From Mytilisepta virgata (Eukaryota > Mollusca > Bivalvia > Mytilida > Mytilidae): a stretch of 64,000 bases of DNA. The stretch covers positions 34,922,150 to 34,986,149 of the forward strand of contig CM051514.1 of the NCBI GenBank assembly GCA_028015205.1. Direction: 5' to 3'. The notes beneath the pieces are model-generated. The model had not been told where the DNA came from and made no database searches. It saw only the letters and a list, made by a program, of their open reading frames with translations. Below, piece after piece: positions 12,701 to 24,700 of the stretch (the first letter of the stretch is position 1; each line of letters starts with the position of its first letter). The position numbers were made by a program, and so were the translations under genes.

Positions 12701-15700
12701 CATAACTGAATAGCTGCCATTGACTCATAGGCTCCTACTAATAAATCTGGAAAAAAATTAATACTGTTAATATTAGAAATGGGACGAAACTGTTCATGTA
12801 ATACTACGGCTGTGGATTATCTCCCATTGTACAAACTTTGCTCAGTCATATTTTCCCAGTATTTTATGCAAACACAAACACTGTTTTTATTTACTAAAAT
12901 CTTTAACATATAACCTGACTCATGAATTTGGCTTATTGGTAAATTTATACCTCTGTGTATTTTACAAAATGTTACACAAAGAAGTAATTCCACATTCTGA
13001 AAACATTTGTTTGGTACATCCATTTTATTTTTGGTAGTTGTACTAAATATAGCAAGAACAGTAGTGATACTATATATAGCAAGAAGAAAATACCCACCTG
13101 GATATTGGTTTCTGTCCATATCAAGTCCTCCAGACAAAGAAAATCCAAAACTCTGAACTGAGGGGAAGTCTGCACCATGTAACACCTTTAAAACAATAAC
13201 AAAATATTTCTATAAATAAATATGTTTCCTGCTTCCAGAAATATTGCTTTCTCGCCGTACTTTTCTGCCCAGTTTTGTCATACTTCATATAACTTATTAT
13301 CAAAATTGTGCATACAATTTGTAATACTATGATGACTTAGTAACCTTAAATCTGATTAATAATTTGTATTTTTATGAAATGTAGAAATTTATATTACTGG
13401 TAATATTTCTTTTAATTCAGGGATGATTTTTTCAACGAGGAACAAATGGGGAAATGCTTGCCGTACAAGAAGCCAAATTAGTGTGTATAATAAACGAAGT
13501 ATAATAGGATATCTGGATTGCAAACGCATAAATCCACTATATAAAAGAATAATTTAATACTGGATGTAACGCGTCATTTGATTGGTCAATTTTTTTTTGT
13601 CTATAATATCACAGACTAAATTTTCTTTTCTACTAAGACGTCATTAAAGGGTATCCCGACGTTTTAGACATCAAAACAGCCTATTGAATTAAATTATAAG
13701 CATTGACAGTAATTTTATATTCAGTCTATTTGAAATAACCTCAATGCACATGGTGCACACTTTCAAATAACCAGCTACGCAGGTTATTTAGTGTGCACCA
13801 CGTGATTGAGGTTATTTCTTCATAGACTGAACAAAATTTACAGTCAATCCTTAAATAAAATTAATTTCAAAATTTATTCTAACAAACATGATATGCAATT
13901 AAAAAGAATCAATTTTACTTAATCTGAACTATAATTTATGATAATGAATAACCTGTGAAACTTGAGTAAGGATTCCTTTCATCGAACCATGATAAATATA
14001 GACTGCTCCTTTCCCTTCTTTACCTCCATATGGTGCTCCAACTGCCAAATCTGAAATATGTACACAATAATTAACAAGTAAATCATTTGTTTGTTTACTG
14101 GTGTTATATCATTGTGGCTCCTGGAAGTCCTTGTCAATTAAAACTTAAGTTAAATACACCACACCACCAGATGGGCTAGAATTCAAAACTTCAACTAATT
14201 ACATCTTTAGTAGAGATGTATACCTATGTAATACATTTAGCCCCTTCCATACTTCAAGTTCTGATGCACTATAGTTAATATTTTGAGAAAGGAGTGAATT
14301 ATGAAAAAGAGTCTTATATAACTTCCTTGATTTTATCTAAAATATTAATACACATTTATAATTTTTTCAAGACATTTCTGATCTTAAAATATTCTGTCAC
14401 AACTGAGGACTGAAAATCAGAATAAACTGTTATCACAGAGATATGTCTCGCCTTTTTGTAATTTTGATTATGCAAATGTTGAAATCATACTAGCAATACC
14501 TTAACATCTTACACAAGTTATGCAAATATTCAAAGTCAATGAACCATGACTGAGTTACATGGTTAAACAATCTCCATTTAAATGAGATGTGTGAATGCTA
14601 ATACAACTGGATACCAAATACCATTGACTTATTATAAGTCGTTCCCAAACCTAAATACAAAAATTTTGTGGGAAAAATTTGGTTGATTATATAGGGAATC
14701 ACTGATGCGTGACTGGAGTGTGCCCCCCTTAGGTCGGTCAGCCCCCCCCCCCCCTAACAAAAAGTTCTGGATCCGCCACTGATAACAATTCTTTAACATG
14801 TAAGTTATGCAAATATTCAGTCAATGAATATGCACGAATTAGCATACCGATATGTAGCTTTTCAACCCAACCTCATCATGGCGAGACAAAAATCTTTTTG
14901 CTTGGCTTTGTGTCCAATAAAATATAATTTTGTTTGTTTACTTATAGTTACTTATAGTTACTTATAGTTGATTTCCAGTGCAGGATCTCTCAAGGTTCCT
15001 CTTCACCAGACTCATAATATATGTAAAGTAAGCAAACCATTCAAAGTCAATAGACCATGACTGAGGGGGTGGAGCCAAATAATCTCCATGGCAATGAGAT
15101 GTGGCAATGATAATACATCTGCATACCAATTATCACTGACCTACCACTAGTGAATCCCCATAAACTGACCTAATCACAAACTAATACATGTAAAGTAAGC
15201 AAACCATTCAAAGTCAATAGACCATGACTGAGGGGGTGGAGCCAAATAATCTCCATGGCAATGAGATGTAGCAATGGTAATACATCTGCATACCAATTAT
15301 CATTGACCTACCACTAGTGGATCCCCATAAACTGACCTAATCACAAACTAATACATGTAAAGTAAGCAAACCATTCAAAGTCAATAGACCATGACTGAGG
15401 GGGTGGAGCCAAATAATCTCCATGGCAATGAGATGTAGCAATGGTAATACATCTGCATACCAATTATCATTGACCTACCGCTAGTGGATCCCTATAAACT
15501 GACCTAATCACAAACTAATACGTGTAAAGTAAGCAAACCATTCAAAGTCAATAGACCATGACTTAGGGGGCGGAGCCAAATAATCTCCATGGCAATGAGA
15601 TGTGGCAATGGTAATACATCTGCACACCAATTATCATTGACCTACCACTAGTGGATCCCCATAAAACTGAGCTAATCACAAACTAATACATTGTTGACGC

Positions 15701-18700
15701 CGCCGCCGCCGCCGCCGGAAACAGCATACCTATGTCTCGCCTTTTGACTCCGTCAAGGCGAGACAAAAAAATCTACAAAACAGAAATATTTTTACCTTTG
15801 TATCCATCATAATTGATATCACCTAGTCCTGTTAATGCGGACCCAAAACGTGACTTGGCATCATGTCCTTCTAATATATCATATCTTCTCTTAGGGTTAA
15901 ATTCTCTCTGAAAATAAAATAAAAATATGTAATCGTTTTTCATTCATATCTTAACAACACAAGGTCTTCAATGGATACTCAAAGTCAGCAATTTTCCTGG
16001 TTATCAGACACAAATATGATAGTAACTGGGTGGTTTTAACTTGGGCTATTTGGTTCAGTTTCTTGAAAACTCTTTTTTATTTACCTTAGTAAAAAAAAAA
16101 GAAAGAAAAACAGTATTTGTGAACAGATTTAAATGAGCTGAAGATCTGATTTTAGTGGTGTGTTCAAAACTCATCTGACATCACAAACCCCAGATCTGTC
16201 ATCTTGCAAAGGTCTCTCGAGTTGCTTGCTCAAACTTTAATTACAGTTAAGTGAAACTGAATAAAATTTGAATGTCAAATGTCAATTAAAACTGTTTGTT
16301 TATGATTCAATTAACACATAAACATCATTTGACTTTGACTAATATTTGTGTAACCCAGTACTGATTTGTGAGATATAAATCATGTGAATAAATGTGTATC
16401 CACAAACTAAAGACTAATGTTGATAGAAAAGGAAATTAAACTTATTTGTGTTAAATTTTGAAGGAACATTTGATTAAGATGGAAATGTTGTCACATGTAT
16501 CCAATATATGCATGTGTTTTCAATCAAAACATTTGTATTATTTAAGGTATCCGGACCATAATAGATCATGATCGAAAATTGTATCTCTTTTTGACCGTGA
16601 ATGGCTGAACCAAACAATTTAAAGCTGGAATTTTGTATATATATTTTTCTCAAGTTGAAACCCACTTTGTTGCTTATATGCAGAGTCTATAAAAATGAGT
16701 TAGTTATATTGACATTTCCGAAGTTTGCCGACAATTACCGAGGTCATTTCAATTGCGTTGTATGGAACATCCTGGAACTTTTGAATAATCACGTGGTCAT
16801 TTATGGTCCGGATACCTTAAAATGTCAATTTTATTTGGCATATTGTAAAACATGGAGTGGAGTCTGGAGTCATATTTGGAGTGGAATTTGTATTCATTTT
16901 TGGAGTGGAGTTTGGAGTCATTTCTGGAGTGGATTTTGGAGATTAACCTACCACCATTTATTCATTTTTAATTATTTTATTGAACATAAGTCTCAGACTA
17001 CACTATCAGTCCCGTAACAAAATTTCTGTACTTTATGATTTGTTGTCAAACCATCCATAACTGAAAATGCTTTTACCACTAGGCCTGGGCCAAAATTTTC
17101 ACTTCCTTGATTAAGCCAGAGAACTGAAAATTTTCTGATGGGTTAATCCAAAGACTTTGTGTGTCCATGCAAACTTCTGTACAAAAATAATACTTAACAA
17201 TCAAAATAATGGAAAGTGAAACAAGAGGCTCACTAGAGCCTGTATCGCTCACCTGGAGTCTGGTTTTCATTGGACAATTAATCAACTATTTGACCAAGTT
17301 TGTTGCAATTGGTTCAATTGTTCAGGGAAAATTTGTTGAAGATTTATTGTTCATAAGGTTTAATGTTAAAATATGTTCCCTGATGGTGGTAGTCCTGGCA
17401 AGAAGTTGACAAAATTGACCAGGAATAAGGGTGAACCTTAAATAAATGTAACAGAACCCGACCTCAAATTACACAACCCAATAACTCCTAAATAGAATTT
17501 GGGATAACCTTCAAAATTTCAGGTTAGGTAGATCTCAACATGGCAAACATTTTTCAATTTATATTTCACTTCTATCTCAAATAGTTTTGGAGATAAATGC
17601 AAAAATGTTAAAATTTTGAAAATTTGACAAAAAAAGGGCAATAACTCCTAAATGGGTTTTGGGATTTCCTTTAAAATTTCAGGGTATGTAGATCTCAACA
17701 TGGCAAACATTTTTCAAATTTACATTTCACTTCTATCTCAAATAGTTTTGGAGATAAATGACGAAAAATGTTAAATTTTGAAAATTTGACGAAAAAAGGG
17801 CAATAACTCCTAAATGGGTTTTGGGATTTCCTTCAAAATTTCAGGGTATGTAGATCTCAACATGGCAAACATTTTACAAATTTAGATTTCACTTCTATCT
17901 CAAATAGTTTTGGAGATAAATGACAAAAAATGTTAAATTATGATAATTTGACGAAAAAAGGGCAATAACTCCTAAATGGGTTTTAGGATTTCCTTCGAAA
18001 TTTCAGGTTAGGTAGATCTTGTCATGCTGATCAATTTTACCCCATGTCAGATTTTTGATATCTGTAACGATTTTTAAGTCATAAGCCAAAAACAACACAT
18101 GCACCCCTATATTCTATTTTTAGCTACGACAGCCGCCATGTTTTATGTCAGATCAAAATAAATTGAGGACCGTTTGTAGAGAACATGTTATAGGCCATTC
18201 CTATTAAGTTTCAAACCAATCGGCCCAGCGGTTTCAGAGGAGAAGATTTTTGAATAAAAAAATTTTGAAAATTTGAAAAAAAGGGCAACAACTCCTAAAT
18301 GGGTTTTGGGATTTCCTTTAAAATTTCAGGGTAGGTAGATCTCAACATGGCAAACATTTTTCAAATTTACATTTCACTTCTATCTCAAATAGTTTTGGAG
18401 ATAAATGACGAAAAATGTTAAAATTTTGAAAATTTGACGAAAAAAGGGCAATAACTCCTAAACGGGTTTTGAAATTTCCTTCAAAATTTCAGGGTAGGTA
18501 GATCTTGTCATGCTGATCAATTTTAGCCCATGTCAGATTTTCGATATCTGTAACGGTTTTTGAGTTATTAGCAAAAAACAGCAATTTACCTCTATGTTCT
18601 ATTTTTAGTAACAGCGGCCATGTTTTTCGACGAATCAAAAATCCACACATCAGTTCTATGCAGGGTACCCCAGGGAACATTCATACCATGTTTGGTTCTA

Positions 18701-21700
18701 ATTAGTCAAGTAGTTTCAGAGGAGAAGATTTTTGAAATAATAACATAAAAAAAAGCCAAAAATGTCAAAAAAGGGCAATAATTCTAACATCAGTTGACAG
18801 ATTTTCACGAAAATCAGCACACAGGTAGCTCTCATCATGCTGAACACTTTCATTCTGCCAGAATTTGCCGTAACCTAATGATTTTTGAGATATTTGCAAA
18901 AAACTGTTGTCTGACCCCTATGTTCTATTTTTAGTAACAGCGGCCATGTTTTTCGACGGATCAAAAATCCCCACACCAGTTCTATGCAGGATACCCCAAA
19001 GAACATTCATACCAAGTGTGGTTCCAATTGGTCAAGTAGTTTCAGAGGAGAAGAGTTTTGAAAAATTGTTAACGACGACGGACGATGACGACGGACGACG
19101 ACGACGACGACGGACGCCAAGTGATGGCAATAGCTCACATGGCCTTTGGCCAGGTGAGCTAAAAAGGGCAATAACTCCTAAATGGGTTTTGGGATTTCCT
19201 TTAAAATTTCAGGGTATGTAGATTTCAACATGGCAAACATTTTTCAAATTTACATTTCACTTCTATCTCAAATAGTTTTGGAGATAAATGACGAAAAATG
19301 TTAAATTTTGAAAATTTGACGAAAAAAGGGCAATAACTCCTAAATGGGTTTTGGGATTTCCTTCAAAATTTCAGGGTATGTAGATCTCAACATGGCAAAC
19401 ATTTAACAAATTTATATTTCACTTCTATCTCAAATAGTTTTGGAGATAAATGACAAAAAATGTTAAATTATGATAATTTGACGAAAAAAGGGCAATAACT
19501 CCTAAATGGGTTTTAGGATTTCCTTCGAAATTTCAGGTTAGGTAGATCTTGTCATGCTGATCAATTTTACCCCATGTCAGATTTTTGATATCTGTAACGG
19601 TTTTTAAGTTATAAGCCAAAAACAACACATGCACCCCTATATTCTATTTTTAGCTACGACAGCCGCCATGTTTTATGTCAGATCAAAATAAATTGAGGAT
19701 CGTTTGTAGAGGACATGTTATAGACCATTCCTATTAAGTTTCAAACCAATCGGCCTAGCGGTTTCAGAGGAGAAGATTTTTGATAAAAAAATTTTGAAAA
19801 TTTGAAAAAAAAGGGCAACAACTCCTAAATGGGTTTTGGGATTTCCTTTAAAATTTCAGGGTAGGTAGATCTCAACATGGCAAACATTTTTCAAATTTAC
19901 ATTTCACTTCTATCTCAAATAGTTTTGGAGATAAATGACGAAAAATGTTAAAATTTTGAAAATTTGACGAACAAGAGGCTCCCAGGAGCCTGAATCGCTC
20001 ACCTGGTCCTTAAGCTTTAAGGGAGTCTTTCAAGTACAAATTTAAAAAAAAAATCAAGAAAAAGCGCAATAACTCCTACATGGGTGGTTACATCTTCTTC
20101 AAAATTTCAAAGCAGGTAGATCTTGAGGTGTTGAACACTTTAGCTTCCCATCAGAATTTTGATATCTGTCACCATTTTTGAGTTATTTGAAAAAAACTGC
20201 AATTTACCCCTATGTTCTATTTTTAGCCATGGCAGCCATGTTTTTTTACAAATCAAAAATCCAAACGATAGTTTAGTAGCACTCATGCCAAGGAACAACT
20301 ACACTAAGTTTGGTTGCAATTAAACTTATGGTGTAAGAGGAGTTAACGATTTTATTACAATGAATAAAGACTGCAAAAATGGTCAATTTTGACGATCTAA
20401 TGGGAATAACTCCTAAAAGGAATGAACCTACAACTTCGATCCTGTTACAAATTTTGTAGATCTTTGTGTGCCTAACAATATGAAATTTAAATTTTTCAAA
20501 TTTCCTTTATAGTATCCAAGATATTGAGCTTAATAAGTGCAAAATTTGGAAAAAATGCAGAAAAAGGGCAATAACTCCTACATGGGTCGTTGGATCTTCT
20601 TCAAAATTTCAGGGCAGGTAGATCTTGAGGTGCTGAACACTTTTACCCTATGCCAGAATTTTGATATCTGTTATGGTTTTTGAGTTATTTGCAAAAAACT
20701 GCAATTTACCCCTATGTTCTATTTTTAGCCATGGCGGCCATGTTTTTTTACGAATCAAAAATCCAAACGATAGTTTTGTACACATAATGCCACTAAACAA
20801 ATGTACCAAGTTTGGTTGCAATTGGACTTATGGTGTCGGACAAGTTAACGTTTGAAAAATTGTTAACAGACGACGACGACAGACGACGACGACGACGACG
20901 ACGGACGCCAAGTGATGGTAAAAGCTCACATGGACCTTTGGTCCAGGTGAGCTAAAAAAGGGCAATAACTCCTAAACGGGTTTTGAAATTTCCTTCAAAA
21001 CTTCAGGGTAGGTAGATCTTGTCATGCTGATCAATTTTACCCCATGTCAGATTTTCGATATCTGTAACGGTTTTTGAGTTATTAGCAAAAAACAGCAATT
21101 TACCTCTATGTTCTATTTTTAGTAACAGCGGCCATGTTTTTCGACGAATCAAAAATCCCCACATCAGTTCTATGCAGGGTACCCCAGGGAACATTCATAC
21201 CAAGTTTGGTTCTAATTAGTCAAGTAGTTTCAGAGGAGAAGATTTTTGAAATAATAACATAAAAAAAGCCAAAAATGTCAAAAAAGGGCAATAACTCTAA
21301 CATCAGTTGACAGATTTTCACGAAAATCAGCACACAGGTATCTCTCATCATGCTGAACACTTTCATTCTGCCAGAATTTGCCGTAACCTAATGATTTTTG
21401 AGATATTTGCGAAAAACTGTTGTCTGACCCCTATGTTCTATTTTTAGTAACAGCGGCCATGTTTTTCGACGGATCAAAAATCCCCACATCAGTTCTATGC
21501 AGGATACCCCAAAGAACATTCATACCAAGTGTGGTTCCAATTGGTCAAGTAGTTTCAGAGGAGAAGAGTTTTGAAAAATTGTTAACGATGACGGACGACG
21601 ACGACGGACAACGACGACGACGACGGACGCCAAGTGATGGCAATAGCTCACATGGCCTTTGGCCAGGTGAGCTAAAAAGTGATTAACCTTTGAACAACTG

Positions 21701-24700
21701 GGCCGGAGTCTCTTGTGAATTCTTATGAAACAAGTTATACTGTATTTAGTAAGCAGTACGTAGGAACAGTATAAGTCTTAATGAACATAAGTATACCTGT
21801 CTGTTCTGGTAGTAAACATAGACTCTGCCTGTATCATAACTCTCTGTGGATGTATAGTTAGAATATAATGGAGCTCCTACTATGATGTCATCCAAGCTGG
21901 AAAAATAAAAGCGAAAATATTATAAATATTACACTGTTGTAAAATTGTCAACAAACTGACATATATCAGATACAACCTTACATGCCTCGTAAAAAGTTAA
22001 TTTTATATATGGGGTGACCTCTCTAATATAGTTCTTCAAGAAATCTTCCCATTTTTATATTCATTAAATGAAGGATGCATTTCTTTTACAACTTTTATTT
22101 TTCCCATTTATAACAATAACCTTTCATGAATTTCTTAAGGAATTATATTATTACCTAGAAATTGTGTCTGTAATACATGGATGCCCCGCTCAAGCATAAA
22201 ATGTAGGTCATAATGACCCAATTATTGTATGACTGCTCTCTACTACCCAAGGCACATCCACTGATGAACTTTCATTGATACACTATCCTTAGTTCCAAAG
22301 AAATGAACCTAAACGCAAAGCTTGATGTACAGACAGACAAACATATGGATAGACAAGGGTAATTCTATATGCCCCAACCAGAGTCACTCAAGCATAAAAT
22401 TTAGGTCATAATGATCCAATTATTGTATGACTGCTCAGTACTACCCAAGGCACATCCACTGATGAAGTTTCATTGATACACTATGCTTTGTTCCAAAGAA
22501 ATGAACCTAAACGCGAAGCTTGACGTAGAGACAGACGTACAGTTGGACGGACAAGGGTAATTCTATATGCCCCATCCACATTCTTGGGCGGGGCATAAAA
22601 ATCTAAGTTATCACCCATATTTGCTTATAAAAACATGGACTAATAAATTTGAATAGCAGTATCTGACAATGAAATGAAAGGTTTATTTATTTATGGATGA
22701 AGCAATTATTTTACACAGTAAGTCAAATTAGAGGAAGAAAAATTAATTAAGGAAATGGTTTATTCTTTCAGAAAGAAACAATTATATTACTCCAAATAAA
22801 TAGCTAAATTGCACTAAGCATCTTGGGAACTCTATTGACAAAAAGGAAGAAATAATTGACTAAAGGGCTTTATTATTATTATTTAAGGAATTATATCATT
22901 TACAACACCTAAATTTTACTAAAATTTAGGAAATAGAGAATTATTTCATTTTACATAATAACTAAATTCTACTTAATTTTTCAAGTACTCTTGAGAATGA
23001 GGAAGTCAAAACAAAGAAAGAAAATTTTTCATCCTTTCCAGAATTTTTATTTCTATACAATTACAACATGTGTTTGTGTTATGTAATACCAGTACACAGA
23101 TGTTATTGCTGTTTACACATATTACATAATTAGTAGCCACATTCCCACTAGTCTAATCAATTATTCCTCTGTGTTTACAAGTATTTTGGATGCTATTTTT
23201 AACATGCAAGAATGATTAAAGAATAGAAACTGATGTGACATATGGTTGCACCCTTTTTTTTTAGTTTTATGTCACATATAAGTATTGGATATACACCTGA
23301 TGGTGTTAGCCCAACAGGGGTATATCCTATTTATATAAGATACTCTGAAATGTGCAGATGATAGGTTTTAATAATTTAGAAGGGGTGATCTTTCAGGAAT
23401 TTCACCTTGTGTGAAAATAAACTATGATAAATGCAGGATATCTGGTTATATTTTATGGCATCATGATATAAGTTAGAGATACAGATGGGCTTCTGACAGG
23501 TTGTCTCTCTCTTTTACCTCAGGCACACCAACCAAGTCTAAAAAGCTATATCACTAAAGAAGGCTTCCACGACCAAGGCTTAAAAGTCCACAATGTAATG
23601 TCATTTCTTCTTGTTTATATGTACTATACTTGTCATGTTTACCTTCTAATTAGCCCATCTGAGCACTAATATATTCCAACTGTCAATACTTTAGTAGTCT
23701 AATGCAATCTTTTGTTTTATACTTCACATAATGACAGATATAACATCAGATAATGTCATTAATAACAGCTAAAATTCTTTTTTTGATAATTTTTGTTCTT
23801 TTGTCAAGTGTTGCTCTTGTAATAAGCATTTCTAAACAATCTTTTAATATCTATACTGCCTAATTCAAAGTACCCATTCAAAAGATGTATAAGGATGCAT
23901 ACGGGGATGATAGTCCAAATGGATATCAAGACTACAAGTACTCTTTTATAGTCAGATTTCAAATTAAAAGATATCAACGTCTATTTTATGGTTTGCTTAT
24001 TAATGAAAATTATAATTGGTGTTCATCATAAGTTGGAATTTATCTTATAACTTCAGTTCTTACAAGCTAGTATTAGTAGATACAATACATTATCTGGAGT
24101 CACTTCAGATCAAATGACATATTAACAACAACACATCGTTTAAACTTTACAAATTTAAAATTCTGTAAAAAAAAAACACATCAATACTTACTTATTTCCA
24201 TCTAAATCCTGAACAGCCAATGCATACCCAAAATATGCACCAACCTAAAATAGAGATTGAAAAATACAATATCAGTGACTATCGTTCAAGTTTTATTGAA
24301 TTACCTCCCATTTTAGCAGATCTTAAAAGGACAATGACATTTGTTACATAATAATTACGAGTATTATTTTTTTATTCTAAACAGTGAACTTTTGCTACAG
24401 TGAGTGACTTTCTGATTATATTTCTATTTATATCTTTATTTTGTTTATTTAATTCTTCAATTATCATTTTTATGGGGGGGGGGGCATTTTTATTGGGGGG
24501 GGGATGTCAGTTAGATTTTTTTCGTGCATACTGTGTATTCTGAAAAGCCATTAAAAAATTACAATTTTAATAATAAATTCTCATTTTCACTGTATATAAA
24601 TGCAGTAAAACATTTGTTATATCAAGAAAAGAAATTCTGGGGAACTCAATTGCCCTTTCTTTCCCCCCCCCCCAACTTTTTCTAACATTAATATTAAAAT

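Larger units (their letters stand above)
15908..21796 (-). other. Integrin intron 12, mostly transposable elements
   Basis: A 5.9-kb intron holding the MITE at 16542-16820, a GGAGT-rich short tandem repeat at 16853-16941, and the composite element 17221-21676. The flanks 15908-16541 and 16942-17220 show nothing recognisable. Confidence 0.7.

Noticed and set aside
18489..21686. Open frames such as [16 protein letters not shown] and [11 protein letters not shown] as transposon proteins
   Set aside because: They recur only because the repeat modules are duplicated, run into the GACGACG tract, and show no transposase motif.
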